Shown here in pieces: positions 1 through 11,339 of a stretch of DNA of 64,000 bases. Below the pieces are notes generated by a model. It worked only from the letters and a program-made list of their open reading frames with translations, ran no database searches and was not told where the DNA came from. The stretch lies in assembly GCF_030541005.1 (NCBI RefSeq), contig NZ_JASSVM010000007.1, forward strand, positions 62,001-126,000, read 5' to 3'. Both the position numbers and the translations under genes were made by a program. The stretch's first letter is position 1. The number at the start of each line of letters is the position of its first letter. The DNA comes from Marinobacter sp. SS5-14b. Its GTDB lineage: Bacteria; Pseudomonadota; Gammaproteobacteria; Pseudomonadales; Oleiphilaceae.

Positions 1-936
1 TGTCATCCCTTCCGGCGCCCGCTCAGGCAATCCACCACGTTGGATAAGACGGTCTGCCCGATCTTTGTCTGCCTGGCTAATTGCACCCTCACGAAACGAC
101 AGATCTGCCGCCATCATCATTCCGGTGCCGACCGCCTCACCGTGTAACCAGTTGCCGTAGCCCGCATAGGTCTCGATGGCATGTCCGAAGGTATGGCCGA
201 GGTTAAGGATGGCTCGCAAGCCGCCTTCCTTTTCATCCAGGGAAACCACCTCGGCCTTGCACAGGCAGGAACGGTAAATTGCCTCACCCAGCGCCGCGGC
301 ATCCAGATCCCGCAGGGCATCGATGTGCTGCTCCAACCAATCCAAAAACGACTCATCGCGGATCAGCCCGTATTTGATGACCTCGGCAAGCCCGGCAGAC
401 ACTTCGCGAGCGGGAAGCGTTGACAGGGTGTCGGTATCAATAAGAACGGCCTGGGGCTGATGGAAGGCCCCAACCATATTCTTGCCCAGCGGGTGATTAA
501 TGCCCGTTTTACCACCAACAGAAGAATCTACCTGGGAAAGCAGTGTCGTGGGCAACTGGATAAACGGTACGCCACGCTGATAACAGGCAGCCGCAAAACC
601 AGCCATATCACCGACTACACCGCCTCCCAACGCTGCAATTGTCGTTTGGCGGGTGTGGCGATTTTCCAATAGACCATCAAATATGAGGTTCAGTGTCTGC
701 CAGTTTTTGTACTGCTCACCGTCCGGTAAGGTAACGACATCAACAACTTTACCCGGAAAGCATGCCCTGGCCTTTTCCAGGTAGATTGGTGCGACCGTCT
801 CGTTGGTCACAATCATCACCTGACTGCCACTCACCCACGGGGTCAGATCGAAAGAACCCAGCAACCCCTGGCCGATAATGATGGGGTAGCTACGCTCACC
901 CAGGTCAACTTTGAGCTCTTTGAGTACCTTGTACAT
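1..936 (-). CDS. aroB: 3-dehydroquinate synthase, 3' end outside window
   Basis: AroB converts DAHP to 3-dehydroquinate, the second step of the shikimate pathway, in the cytosol with NAD and a divalent metal. The frame is open from an ATG at 936 to the window edge (312 codons), while the family is usually about 360 residues, so roughly the last 50 are missing. Family signatures visible are the [11 protein letters not shown] glycine-rich NAD segment, the [20 protein letters not shown] stretch and the metal-ligand region [12 protein letters not shown]. The start lies inside the end of aroK (32 bp overlap in another frame), implying translational coupling. Seen directly: intact frame and motifs. 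The identity is secure. Confidence 0.96.
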   Translation of the reverse strand, partial: MYKVLKELKVDLGERSYPIIIGQGLLGSFDLTPWVSGSQVMIVTNETVAPIYLEKARACFPGKVVDVVTLPDGEQYKNWQTLNLIFDGLLENRHTRQTTIAALGGGVVGDMAGFAAACYQRGVPFIQLPTTLLSQVDSSVGGKTGINHPLGKNMVGAFHQPQAVLIDTDTLSTLPAREVSAGLAEVIKYGLIRDESFLDWLEQHIDALRDLDAAALGEAIYRSCLCKAEVVSLDEKEGGLRAILNLGHTFGHAIETYAGYGNWLHGEAVGTGMMMAADLSFREGAISQADKDRADRLIQRGGLPERAPEGMT

Positions 937-1495
937 GCTGACGACCTTCCTTCCGCCTTTGCCTTCTGTGTCTCGGGGTTTTGGGAGTTATTCTGTTTAC
1001 CAGCTGACGCACAACCAGCCTGGGGCTCTTTCGATCGGTAAACATCACGATATCGGCCAGCCTGGTATACAGCGGATCTCTTATCGCAAACAACCTTCGA
1101 AGCACCCCTTCCGGATCATCGTTCTGCAGCAAAGGCCGGTTGCGATCTTTTCGAGTACGTTCAACCTGCTGTTCTATGGATGTTTTCAGATAAACAACCA
1201 CCGCATTCTTACGCAGTAATGGATGATTTTCCGGGCGCATCACGGCACCGCCGCCGGTTGCCAGCACCAGGTCGGCCTCAACCGTCATTTCGTCAAGAAT
1301 TGCCGTTTCCCGCTGCCGGAAGCCGTCCTCACCTTCCACATCAAAAATCCACGGAATGTTTGCCCCGCAACGCTCCTCGATCACCCGGTCAGAATCAAGA
1401 AAACGATAACCGAGTTCTCTGGCAAGCAGCCGGCCGATAGTGCTTTTTCCGGCCCCCATGGGCCCAACCAGAACAACACGTTTGGGCAAAGACAT
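905..1495 (-). CDS. aroK: Shikimate kinase
   Basis: AroK phosphorylates shikimate at the 3-hydroxyl using ATP. The 196-residue product starts [19 protein letters not shown] with a Walker A loop at residues 11-19, a DSD/E shikimate-binding region near residue 35, and the ATGGGAV motif near residue 79. The last 20 or so residues are basic ([10 protein letters not shown]) and make the protein slightly longer than the usual 170-180; this tail is encoded by the stretch overlapping aroB. The gene lies 125 bp downstream of pilQ, in the usual pil-aro order, but a strong hairpin terminator separates the two. Confidence 0.96.
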   Translation of the reverse strand: MSLPKRVVLVGPMGAGKSTIGRLLARELGYRFLDSDRVIEERCGANIPWIFDVEGEDGFRQRETAILDEMTVEADLVLATGGGAVMRPENHPLLRKNAVVVYLKTSIEQQVERTRKDRNRPLLQNDDPEGVLRRLFAIRDPLYTRLADIVMFTDRKSPRLVVRQLVNRITPKTPRHRRQRRKEGRQHVQGTQRAQS

Positions 1496-1575
1496 AATTT
1501 CCGCTCAACAAATTTTCAGGCGGGTGAGAATAGCACAGGGCGAACCAATCCATAAGCTTGCCATGCCCCGGACAC

Positions 1576-1608
1576 AAAAAAGCCGCCGGAGTCAGCGGCG
1601 GCTTTTTT
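1576..1608 (-). terminator. Bidirectional intrinsic terminator after pilQ
   Basis: A 7-bp GC stem (GCCGCCG / CGGCGGC, 7-nt loop) is flanked by A6 on the left and T6 on the right, so it can terminate on either strand. It lies just after the pilQ stop on the minus strand and upstream of aroK. Any aroK expression from the pil promoter must read through it, or aroK has its own promoter in 1496-1575. Confidence 0.85.
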
Positions 1609-1620
1609 GATCAGAACCCG

Positions 1621-3681
1621 TTACTGAATAAGATCGTTCTTGATGATCTTCGGGGTAATGAAGATCAACAACTCGCTGCGCTCATCGATCTTCTCGGTGC
1701 GCTTGAACAGCCGGCCAAGGTAAGGAATATCACCAAGGAAGGGTGTTTTGGTTGTTTGAGTAGCCACTTCTGACTGGAAGATACCGCCCAGAACAACGGT
1801 TTCACCGTTCGCGACCAACACCTGAGTTGTAACCTGGTTGGTGTTGATTGAAGGGATACCCGCTGTCACTTCGCCACGGGAGTCCTGATTCACAACGAGA
1901 TCCATGATGATCTTGTCGTCAGGGGTAATCTGCGGTGTTACTTCCAGAGAAAGTACAGCTTCTTTGAAAGACACGGAGGTTGCACCGCTTGAGGAGGCTT
2001 CCTGGTAAGGAATTTCTTCACCCGATTTGATGGATGCACTCTGGCGGTCCGCTGTGACGACACGCGGCTGTGAAACTACCTCAGCACGACCGTCACTTTC
2101 GAGAGCGGAAAGCTCCAGATCAACCAGGAAGTCATCACTGCCCCAACCAATCGCGAACGAAGACGCGCCTTCACCGGAGACACCAAGATCCACACCCAGT
2201 GCACCCGGGAATGAAATGGTGTTACTGCCGCCGCTGGCTGCCTCTCTGGCCTCGCCCAGCGTGCCCAGGGACCCACCAATGGTGACGACGTCGTTACCAT
2301 TTACATCGTAGGCTGCGCCACCCCAACGAACACCCAGGTTCTCAGCGACGTTGGTCTGAGCACGAACAATGCGTGCTTCAATAGAAACCTGACGCACAGG
2401 AACGTCCCAGGTGCTAACCAGCCGACGAATCTCTTCGAGCTTGTCGGCACTTTCGCGAACGGTAATCGTATTCGTGCGCTTGTCCGAAGAGACAAAGCCC
2501 CGCGAAGAAATCAGCTCGGCATCCGCCTGAATCAGACTGACGATCTCATCCGCTTTGGCATAGTTCACCTGAATGATGTCCAGGCGCACCGGTGCCAGTT
2601 CGGCGATCTGCTTGTTGGTTTCAAGCTCCAGCTTCTCGCGGGCTGCTATTTCTTCAGCGGGCGCTACCAGCAAAACGTTACCGATCTGACGCTTGTCCAA
2701 ACCCTTGGTTTTCAGGATCAGGTCCAGGGCCTGATCCCAGGGCACATTCTGCAGGCGCAAGGTGATGCTGCCGCCGACGGTATCACTGGCCACCAGATTA
2801 AGGCCGGTGAAATCTGCAATCAGCTGAAGCACAGAGCGCACTTCAATGTCCTGGAAGTTGAGAGACAGCTTTTCACCCGTGTACGGGAACTTCTCTTCAC
2901 GGCGCGTTTCAGCCTCTTCCTGGGAAAGCTCTTCAACGCTGACCGTGAACTCCCGGCCAGACTGGTAAGCGATGTAGTCATATTCACCCTGGGGGCGAAT
3001 TTCCACCACGGCATTACCATCTTCAACGAAGGTATCGATGCGGGTAACCGGTGTAGCAAAGTCCGTTACATCCAAGCGACGACGAAGGTCCGCCGGGACA
3101 TCCAGATCCGGCATGGTCAGGCGAATACGCCCACCAAGCTCAGTCAGGTTAACCGCTGACGAGCTGCTACCCAGATCAACAATAACGCGACCTTCCCCGG
3201 CTTTCCCTCTGCGGAAATCAACACCCGCCAGCGCATTTGCTGCCGCAGACGTTGAGGCTGCAGTTTGCGGCGCATTGGTTGTACCCACTGCCGAAGCCGC
3301 TGCATTGCCACCGATTGTCATAACCAGAGAGTTGTTATTGCGTACCGTTTCATGGGGCACCAACTCCACCAGATTGAAGATCAGGCGCGTGCGGTCTTTC
3401 GTCTCAACCACAGTCACGCTCTGGGCGTTGCCGGTGCCCAGCGGAATGCTCCGCTGGTTAATCGCACTGGTCGCGCCTTTCAGATCGACGGTAATCCTGG
3501 CCGGTCGCTCGATGGTGTAGCCCGTTGGTTCTGGCGGGGTACCATCGAATTTCATGGTGACTTCCAGGCGCTCACCTGGTAGCGACGAAAACGATACGTC
3601 TTGCAGCGTGACCGCGCTGGCCAGGCTGCTCCATAACCCTATGGCAATCACGCCTACGCAGACATTGAGTTTTTTGAACAT
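1621..3681 (-). CDS. pilQ: Type IV pilus secretin
   Basis: PilQ forms the outer-membrane ring through which the type IV pilus emerges. From the chosen start the protein is 686 residues: a signal peptide (MFKKLNVCVGVIAIGLWSSLASA), AMIN domains in roughly the first 250 residues, a secretin/TonB short N domain at about 270-330 (LSLNFQDIEVRSVLQLIADF), an N1-type domain, and the C-terminal secretin domain with VVSQPRVVTADRQ and LGDIPYLGRLFKR. The ATG at 3681 is preferred because it opens directly on the signal peptide and has a purine-rich GAGG upstream. An in-frame ATG at 3732 would add 17 residues before it. It is the last gene of pilMNOPQ. Confidence 0.96.
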   Translation of the reverse strand: MFKKLNVCVGVIAIGLWSSLASAVTLQDVSFSSLPGERLEVTMKFDGTPPEPTGYTIERPARITVDLKGATSAINQRSIPLGTGNAQSVTVVETKDRTRLIFNLVELVPHETVRNNNSLVMTIGGNAAASAVGTTNAPQTAASTSAAANALAGVDFRRGKAGEGRVIVDLGSSSSAVNLTELGGRIRLTMPDLDVPADLRRRLDVTDFATPVTRIDTFVEDGNAVVEIRPQGEYDYIAYQSGREFTVSVEELSQEEAETRREEKFPYTGEKLSLNFQDIEVRSVLQLIADFTGLNLVASDTVGGSITLRLQNVPWDQALDLILKTKGLDKRQIGNVLLVAPAEEIAAREKLELETNKQIAELAPVRLDIIQVNYAKADEIVSLIQADAELISSRGFVSSDKRTNTITVRESADKLEEIRRLVSTWDVPVRQVSIEARIVRAQTNVAENLGVRWGGAAYDVNGNDVVTIGGSLGTLGEAREAASGGSNTISFPGALGVDLGVSGEGASSFAIGWGSDDFLVDLELSALESDGRAEVVSQPRVVTADRQSASIKSGEEIPYQEASSSGATSVSFKEAVLSLEVTPQITPDDKIIMDLVVNQDSRGEVTAGIPSINTNQVTTQVLVANGETVVLGGIFQSEVATQTTKTPFLGDIPYLGRLFKRTEKIDERSELLIFITPKIIKNDLIQ

Positions 3682-3752
3682 CGCTAGCCTCGACCCTAAA
3701 ACTGTTTGTTCGTGCATGTTTCTAGTCTTCATCCTTCTGCCGCTCCCCAGCC

Positions 3753-4301
3753 TTAGCCTTCATCCAAAGACAGGGAACGCGGGCGTTCAACCCATCCACC
3801 CCGGCCATTCGGAACGATTTCGATCAGCTCGATGCGGGTTTCGCTGACACCCACAATACGGCCGTAGTTCTGACCCATATAATTCCCGGTACGCACTCTG
3901 TGAATACCACCGGCATCATCCCGCACCAGGGCGAAAAGATTTCCGCCAACGCCCTCCAGCGTGCCTACCATGGCCAGAGACTTCAGATCAAAGTTCTCAA
4001 GCACTTCTCTCGGTCGGTCCAGGTCAGGCTCAACATCCGTTACTGGCTCTTCATCTACCATCGTAAGCTGGACATCAATGGGCGGTTCGAACGGCGCTCT
4101 GCGATCAGCCGCTGAATAACTGAATGCCTCGTATGCCTTGAATTCCGGCAAGGGTTCAACGTGCCCACGGGGCTTTGCCCGTGTATCCGCCATAAACTTG
4201 TCCAGGTCTGCAAAACCGTCTCCCTGGGAACAAGCCGTCAACAAAGACGCCAGACACACACCCAGCCAGGCTCTTCCTGCATGCTTTCCTGCCATGCTCA
4301 C
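3753..4301 (-). CDS. pilP: Type IV pilus assembly lipoprotein PilP
   Basis: PilP is an inner-membrane lipoprotein that links the PilMNO platform to the PilQ secretin. The 182-residue product has a lipoprotein signal with lipobox LTAC near residue 24, then an extended linker, then a beta-rich C-terminal domain containing LVRDDAGGIHRVRTGNYMG, the part that in the family contacts PilQ. Its ATG overlaps the pilO stop by four bases (4298-4301), so translation is probably coupled. Confidence 0.95.
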   Translation of the reverse strand: MSMAGKHAGRAWLGVCLASLLTACSQGDGFADLDKFMADTRAKPRGHVEPLPEFKAYEAFSYSAADRRAPFEPPIDVQLTMVDEEPVTDVEPDLDRPREVLENFDLKSLAMVGTLEGVGGNLFALVRDDAGGIHRVRTGNYMGQNYGRIVGVSETRIELIEIVPNGRGGWVERPRSLSLDEG

Positions 4302-4909
4302 TCTCCAGCCCGGTAGCGGTAGGTGCGGGCAACAACTTGCATATCAAGCTGATCCCCATCCCCGCCGATTGGTTTAATAGTTAAATCATGCAGCGTAACG
4401 ATTCGTGGAAGACTCGCCACACTGCTCACAAAAGACGCCAACTCGTGGTAGGAACCGGAAACCCGGATATTGATCGGCAGCTCGGAGTAGAAATCCCGGC
4501 GCTGCTCGGGCTGAAGCGCCACTTCCTGCAGACTAAGACCGTTACCCAGCGCCGTGTTGGTGATGTCTTCCAGCAAACCAGGCACTTCGGTTTCACTTGG
4601 CAACTGACGTACCAGAGCCCCGAAGGTTTCTTCCATTTCGATCATCTGAGCCTTGAAAACATCAAGATTGGCGACTTGATAGGCTTTCTGCTCGTATTTC
4701 TGCTTGAGCTCCTGCTCCTGCTGGGCCACCCGGTCAAGCTGGGTGTACTGATCCTTGATGAAGAACCAGTAGCCGCCACCAAGAATCAGGCCAAATACGA
4801 TCAGAGCCACGATGGCTTTTATCGGTGTCGGCCAGATGCCTGCGTTATTGATATCAAGATCATTGATATCGAATTCATTAAGGCTTTTGAGTGAGTCCGC
4901 GAGGCTCAT
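4298..4909 (-). CDS. pilO: Type IV pilus inner-membrane protein PilO
   Basis: PilO pairs with PilN to form the periplasmic part of the pilus alignment complex. The 203-residue protein has one transmembrane helix at about 30-52 (TPIKAIVALIVFGLILGGG), a coiled-coil stretch rich in Q, E and K (about 60-90), and a ferredoxin-like C-terminal region. The start codon shares one base with the pilN stop (TAATG at 4907-4911), the tight packing typical of this operon. Confidence 0.95.
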   Translation of the reverse strand: MSLADSLKSLNEFDINDLDINNAGIWPTPIKAIVALIVFGLILGGGYWFFIKDQYTQLDRVAQQEQELKQKYEQKAYQVANLDVFKAQMIEMEETFGALVRQLPSETEVPGLLEDITNTALGNGLSLQEVALQPEQRRDFYSELPINIRVSGSYHELASFVSSVASLPRIVTLHDLTIKPIGGDGDQLDMQVVARTYRYRAGE

Positions 4910-5471
4910 TATTTATCCTCCCCTTCGGGCTCTGGCGTTTTCTGCTGTACAGAGAGATTGAACTGACTGTACCCGGCACGACGATTGTCTGCGGCCGCCA
5001 CATTGGTGAGATTGGGGCTGGTGAACCATTCCGACTCTTCAAACTGACGCATCAAATTGGAAATACGGCTGTTGGATTCCGCCATACCCACAATATCGAT
5101 CCGTTCGCCGGTCTTCTTGAGATCCGAATAGAACAAGCCATCTGGCAGTGTCCGAACCAACTCATCAAACACCCGCACAATCACCGGGCGTTTGCCCTGA
5201 AGGTCCTGAATAACCTGCATGCGCGCCAGCAGTTCGTCACGCTGGCGCTTGAGGCTTTCAATCTCGGTGATCTGCTTATCGAGCTGTTTGGTCGCCGTCT
5301 CAATGTAGGCGTTACGGGACTGCTGATACGCAATTCGGCTGTCGGTATCTGATTTCCACAAGAACACCAGACCACCAGCAACGATAACTGCGCCCAGGAT
5401 CATGACCACAAACTGTTTCTGCTTCTCCGCCCGAAGTTCTTCACGCCAGGGCCTGAGGTTAATTTTTGCCA

Positions 5472-5472
<1 letters not shown>
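4909..5472 (-). CDS. pilN: Type IV pilus inner-membrane protein PilN
   Basis: PilN is a bitopic membrane protein whose short cytoplasmic N terminus binds PilM. The 187 residues begin MAKINLRPWREE, the conserved PilM-binding motif (family consensus INLLPWR), followed by a membrane helix at about 22-41 (VVMILGAVIVAGGLVFLW), a coiled coil, and a periplasmic domain. It starts on the base that ends pilM. Confidence 0.95.
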
Positions 5473-6803
<1,331 letters not shown>

Positions 6804-9329
6804 ATGTCTCATTTGCTGCGTACATCTCGCGTTTTTGCCTGGTTCATTCTTACCGGCCTGAGTGTCGCCATTATTATTTCCGCAAGCCTTTACCTTTATT
6901 TGCGGCCTGGCCTGCCTCCGGTTGAACAACTGCTGGACGTCAAATTGCAAACCCCTTTAAGGGTGTATAGCAAAGACAACAGATTAATAGCAGAATTCGG
7001 TGAAAAGAGAAGGGCACCTGTCACAATCGAACAGATCCCTACACTTCAGTTACAAGCCTTCCTGGCGGCTGAAGACTCAAGGTTTTATGAGCACTTCGGG
7101 GTGGACATCAAAGGCCTGACGCGGGCTGCCATCGAACTCATCTCCACCGGATCCATTCAGTCCGGGGGCAGTACCATCACCATGCAGGTTGCAAAAAATT
7201 ACTTTTTGTCACGCGACAGAACGTTCATTCGGAAATTCAGTGAGATACTTCTATCACTTCAGATTGAACGTGAACTTAGCAAAGATAAAATTTTCGAGCT
7301 GTACCTCAACAAGATCTACCTCGGAAATCGCGCCTACGGCATCGCGGCCGCCGCTCAGGTTTATTACGACAAACCGGTAAACGAATTGTCGCTCGCCCAA
7401 ATGGCCATGCTGGCCGGCCTCCCCAAAGCGCCATCCGCCTATAACCCACTGGCCGACCCGGAGCGCGCCCTGATTCGCCGGAACTGGATACTCGGCCGGA
7501 TGAAAGAACTGAGCTACATTACCGAAGACGCCTGGTCTCTGGCGGTCGGGGCACCCCTGAGCGCCAGCTACAACGCCCGTGAAACCGAGGTGGATGCTGA
7601 CTACATTGCGGAAATGGCCCGCGCCGAAATGGTTCGCAGGTTTGGGGACGAAGCGTATACCGATGGTTACAGCGTCACGCTGACTGTCGACGGCCTGAAA
7701 CAGCAAACGGCAACCCAGGCACTGCGGGCCGGGCTTGAAAGCTATGATCGACGCCACGGCTTCCGCGGCGCCGTTGGCCAGATCGACATCGATGGCAAGT
7801 TGGCCGCCGAGCTGTCCGAGCAGATCGCCAACTATCCACGCGTCGAGGGCCTTATACCCGCCGTGGTTACCGCCATTGACGACGAACAAGGCAAGACAAA
7901 AGTACATACGCGCCTGTTTGGCCCGGCCATCATGGACTTTGAGACCATGACATGGGCTCGCCGCCATCGCACAGAAAGCCTCACAGGCCCGGAACCCAAA
8001 AAACCATCGGACGTTGTCACCGCCGGCGATGTCATTTATGTCAAAGCACTAGAGCCACCGAAAGCTGACGAAAGCGAGAACGACACGGAAGCTGAAGAGG
8101 CCGGCGGCCTGCAGGGCGATCTGAGCGTTGCATTAGCACAGGTTCCTCGAGTGGAAGGAGCTCTCATTTCTCTCGACGCCCAAACCGGCGCAATTGAGGC
8201 TCTGGCAGGCGGCTACAGCTTCAATCAAAGCAAATACAACCGAGCAACGCAGGCACAACGGCAACCGGGCTCCACGTTCAAACCCTTCCTGTATCTGGCC
8301 GCCCTGGAGAACGGCAGAACACCGGCCACCATCTATAATGATGCACCGATAGTCTTTGAAGATTCGGAGCTGGAAACCGCCTGGCGACCACAAAACTCTT
8401 CTGGTCAGTTTTACGGCCCCACTACCTTGCGCGAAGGCCTGTATCGGTCACGAAACCTTGTTTCAATCAGGCTGCTCCGGGAACTTGGCATCGGCACCAC
8501 CCTCAACTACCTGAAGCAGCTGAAACTGCCAACCGACAATATGCCATCCAACCTGTCACTTTCGTTGGGAAGCGGCCTGCTCACACCCATGGAACTGGCA
8601 CGTGGCTTTGCCGTTATCGCCAACGGCGGCTATGACGTGCAGCCCTACCTGATCGAGAGCATCCGCGAGCCCGATGGAACGCTGGTCTATGAAGCGCCGG
8701 AGACCCTCCTTTGCGACGCAGACTGCGAACAACTTGAACAGAATCAAGGCAGTCAGATAGCCAGCCCTGAAGACACCCCTGAAACAGAGGGCATGCGCCT
8801 GCCCGCTTCCGCGGAACCGGAAGGCCCGCGAATCATGCGGAGACTGGCCGATAGCCGCTCCGTCTATATGATGCACTCCATCATGCAGGACGTTGTTCAG
8901 CGAGGCACTGGCCGCCGCGCCACCGCACTGGGCCGGAACGATCTGGCTGGTAAAACCGGCACCACCAACGAACAGAAGGACACCTGGTTTGCCGGCTACA
9001 ACCACAGCCTGGCCACCACCGTATGGGTAGGCTTTGACCAGCCAGCACCGTTAGGCCGAAGCGAGTACGGCGCCAGCACCGCGCTGCCCATCTGGATTGA
9101 CTATATGAAGGTGGCACTTGCAGACACGCCCTCATCCACAATGCCGCGCCCGAACGGCCTGGTGAGCATTCGCATAAACCCGGAAACCGGCGATCGTGCG
9201 CGACCGGGTGAAGAAGGCCTGTTTGAACTGTTCAAGGAAGAAGAGGCCCCAGCCCCTCTCTCTGCAGAAGAAAACGGCAGCACCGAAAACGGCGACCAGT
9301 CTGGAAGCTTTTCCCGCCAGATCTTCTAA
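6804..9329 (+). CDS. ponA: Penicillin-binding protein 1A
   Basis: A class A high-molecular-weight PBP that polymerises glycan strands from lipid II and cross-links peptides in the periplasm. The 841 residues comprise a membrane anchor at about 12-32, a GT51 glycosyltransferase domain with AAEDSRFYEHFGVD (catalytic Glu near 90), an inserted OB-like region at about 300-430, and a transpeptidase with STFK (S490-K493), SRN (549-551) and KTG (717-719). All catalytic motifs are present. The acidic, proline-rich tail after residue 800 is likely disordered. The start is supported by the anchor immediately following it. Divergent from pilM, as in Pseudomonas. Confidence 0.96.
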   Translation: MSHLLRTSRVFAWFILTGLSVAIIISASLYLYLRPGLPPVEQLLDVKLQTPLRVYSKDNRLIAEFGEKRRAPVTIEQIPTLQLQAFLAAEDSRFYEHFGVDIKGLTRAAIELISTGSIQSGGSTITMQVAKNYFLSRDRTFIRKFSEILLSLQIERELSKDKIFELYLNKIYLGNRAYGIAAAAQVYYDKPVNELSLAQMAMLAGLPKAPSAYNPLADPERALIRRNWILGRMKELSYITEDAWSLAVGAPLSASYNARETEVDADYIAEMARAEMVRRFGDEAYTDGYSVTLTVDGLKQQTATQALRAGLESYDRRHGFRGAVGQIDIDGKLAAELSEQIANYPRVEGLIPAVVTAIDDEQGKTKVHTRLFGPAIMDFETMTWARRHRTESLTGPEPKKPSDVVTAGDVIYVKALEPPKADESENDTEAEEAGGLQGDLSVALAQVPRVEGALISLDAQTGAIEALAGGYSFNQSKYNRATQAQRQPGSTFKPFLYLAALENGRTPATIYNDAPIVFEDSELETAWRPQNSSGQFYGPTTLREGLYRSRNLVSIRLLRELGIGTTLNYLKQLKLPTDNMPSNLSLSLGSGLLTPMELARGFAVIANGGYDVQPYLIESIREPDGTLVYEAPETLLCDADCEQLEQNQGSQIASPEDTPETEGMRLPASAEPEGPRIMRRLADSRSVYMMHSIMQDVVQRGTGRRATALGRNDLAGKTGTTNEQKDTWFAGYNHSLATTVWVGFDQPAPLGRSEYGASTALPIWIDYMKVALADTPSSTMPRPNGLVSIRINPETGDRARPGEEGLFELFKEEEAPAPLSAEENGSTENGDQSGSFSRQIF

Positions 9330-9353
9330 ACAACCAAATTTTATCCGAACCAT

Positions 9354-9387
9354 AAAAAAACCGGCGGGATCACCGCCGGTTTTTTTA
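9354..9387 (+). terminator. Bidirectional terminator between ponA and maeB
   Basis: A perfect 7-bp stem CCGGCGG/CCGCCGG with a 5-nt loop, preceded by A7 and followed by T7-8. It sits between convergent ponA and maeB and can end both transcripts. Confidence 0.9.
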
Positions 9388-9408
9388 TGAAGCCGAACTA
9401 CATCACAT

Positions 9409-10674
9409 TCAGATGATGTCGCTCATAGACTTCAGCGGGTAGTGCGCCGGGTATGGCAGACGCGCCACACCGGAATCTACCGCAGCGCGAGCAACGGCTG
9501 CTGGCACCACTTCCAACAGACGAACATCCATCGGCTTCGGAATGATGTATTCCTTACCGAATGCGAGACTGTCTACACCGTAAGCCGCACAGATTTCCTG
9601 CGGAACAGGCTCCTTCGCCAACTCACGAATAGCGTTAACCGCAGCCACCTTCATTTCCTCGTTGATGGCGGTTGCACGAACGTCGAGCGCGCCACGGAAA
9701 ATGAACGGGAAGCCCAGCACGTTGTTAACCTGGTTCGGGTAGTCAGAACGACCGGTTGCCATGATCAGATCATCACGGGTCGCCAGCGCGACTTCCGGGC
9801 TGATTTCCGGATCCGGGTTGGAGCAGGCAAACACAACCGGGTTCGGAGCCATCTTCGCCAGCTGTTCAGCGGTCAGAAGATCCGGACCAGACAGGCCCAG
9901 GAACACGTCAGCGCCATCGATGGCATCGTCCAACGTACGCTTGTCTGTGTCGTTTGCGAACATTGCTTTGTACTGGTTCAGATCATCACGACCAGAGTGG
10001 ATCACACCCTTACGGTCGAGCATGAAGATGTTCTCAGAGCGAATACCGCAGCTGATCAGCAGCTTCATACAAGCAATAGCGGCCGCACCTGCACCCAGGC
10101 ACACCACTTTCGCATCTTCAATGTTCTTGCCTTGCAGCTCGAGGGCATTGATCATGCCGGCTGCAGTCACGATAGCGGTGCCGTGCTGGTCATCGTGGAA
10201 GATGGGCACGTTGCACTTTTCGATCAGCGCGCGCTCAATTTCAAAGCACTCAGGTGCCTTGATGTCTTCGAGGTTGATACCACCAAAGGTATCCGCGATG
10301 CGCTCAACCGTTTCAATAAACGCTTGCGGGCTTTCGGAATTGACTTCGATGTCGAACACGTCGATTCCAGCAAAGCGCTTGAACAGTACACCCTTGCCTT
10401 CCATTACCGGCTTGCTCGCCAGAGGCCCGAGATTACCCAGGCCCAGGATAGCGGTACCGTCAGAAATCACGGCGACCAGGTTACCCTTGGCTGTGTACTT
10501 GTATGCGTTCTCGGGGTCCTTCGCGATCTCGCGGACCGGTTCGGCAACCCCAGGGCTGTACGCCAGGGAGAGATCGCGGGCAGTTTCGGTAGGCTTGGTG
10601 ATTTCAACACTCAGCTTACCCGGCCGCGGTTTGGCGTGATATTCAAGGGCTGCTTCTTTCAGATCTTGAGACAT
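9409..10674 (-). CDS. maeB: Malic enzyme, short form
   Basis: Oxidative decarboxylation of malate to pyruvate with NAD(P). From the chosen start the protein is 421 residues, so it has the malic N domain and the NAD-binding domain but not the C-terminal phosphotransacetylase-like domain of the 750-residue MaeB form; naming it maeB is therefore approximate. Visible motifs: SLAYSPGVAEPV, VAVISDGTAILGLGNLGP, HDDQHGTAIV and the Rossmann segment VVCLGAGAAAIACM. The ATG at 10674 has GGAA upstream at good spacing; an in-frame ATG at 10695 lacks a ribosome site. Same neighbourhood as in Pseudomonas. Confidence 0.9.
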   Translation of the reverse strand: MSQDLKEAALEYHAKPRPGKLSVEITKPTETARDLSLAYSPGVAEPVREIAKDPENAYKYTAKGNLVAVISDGTAILGLGNLGPLASKPVMEGKGVLFKRFAGIDVFDIEVNSESPQAFIETVERIADTFGGINLEDIKAPECFEIERALIEKCNVPIFHDDQHGTAIVTAAGMINALELQGKNIEDAKVVCLGAGAAAIACMKLLISCGIRSENIFMLDRKGVIHSGRDDLNQYKAMFANDTDKRTLDDAIDGADVFLGLSGPDLLTAEQLAKMAPNPVVFACSNPDPEISPEVALATRDDLIMATGRSDYPNQVNNVLGFPFIFRGALDVRATAINEEMKVAAVNAIRELAKEPVPQEICAAYGVDSLAFGKEYIIPKPMDVRLLEVVPAAVARAAVDSGVARLPYPAHYPLKSMSDII

Positions 10675-10845
10675 TGCCACTGTTCCGTTAGTCACGTTTA
10701 AAGGTAAAAGCCGCCGGACCCTGCCCGACGGAGCGCGACATTATGGCGCGCCCGCCCCAAAACGACAACCCACTGGCGAACATTTTATGAACAGTCAATA
10801 GTGCATTTTGCTTATGCCGAAGGCAGGCAGCCGAAATCAGGACAT

Positions 10846-10873
10846 AAAAAAAGCGCCCGTAGGCGCTTTTTTT
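10846..10873 (-). terminator. Terminator of rpmE
   Basis: A 6-bp stem AGCGCC/GGCGCT with a 4-nt loop, flanked by A7 and T7, immediately downstream of rpmE on the minus strand. Confidence 0.85.
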
Positions 10874-10887
10874 CATTCCGGTATCGA

Positions 10888-11109
10888 TCAGTCCTTCTTG
10901 GCACCGATGCGACCACCGAAACGCTTGTTGAACTTGTCGATACGACCACCGGTGTCCATAACCTTCTGCTTGCCAGTGTAGAACGGGTGACACTGGGAGC
11001 ATACGTCCAGCTGCAGGTCGTGGCCAACAGTAGAACGGGTATTGATCACGTTACCGCAGGAACAGGTAGCAGTGATGGCTTCGTACTTAGGGTGAATACC
11101 TTCTTTCAT
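10888..11109 (-). CDS. rpmE: 50S ribosomal protein L31, zinc type
   Basis: L31 bridges the large and small ribosomal subunits. The 73-residue product keeps the four zinc cysteines (C16, C18, C37, C40), so this is the zinc-binding (C+) paralogue rather than the zinc-independent ykgM type. The sequence [16 protein letters not shown] is typical of the family. It is monocistronic, with its own terminator, and divergent from priA across 230 bp (11110-11339) that hold no further gene; both promoters should lie there. Confidence 0.96.
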   Translation of the reverse strand: MKEGIHPKYEAITATCSCGNVINTRSTVGHDLQLDVCSQCHPFYTGKQKVMDTGGRIDKFNKRFGGRIGAKKD

Positions 11110-11339
11110 GGCGAACCTCTTTCGGGCATGCCGCTACCTGATCACCGTCGGATTAGACCGTTGTTGTGCCAGGCACCGCAATTTTGAATCAATTGAAAGA
11201 CCGCGCAATCACGCCCGGCCAGAAACAGACCGCGAATCTTACTGGCAAACTTGGCCACAGGCAAGTATCTTCCGGGCAGAGAACCTCAGCAACACCCATG
11301 CCCGCGCCACAACGCCCGATTTCAGGATAAGCAGATACC

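Noticed and set aside
9442..10701. Long open frames antisense to maeB, priA, argS and thiC (for example 9442-10701, 12402-13133, 16135-17169, 37346-38245)
   Set aside because: Each mirrors a well-supported gene, shows no domain I recognise and has no ribosome site of its own.
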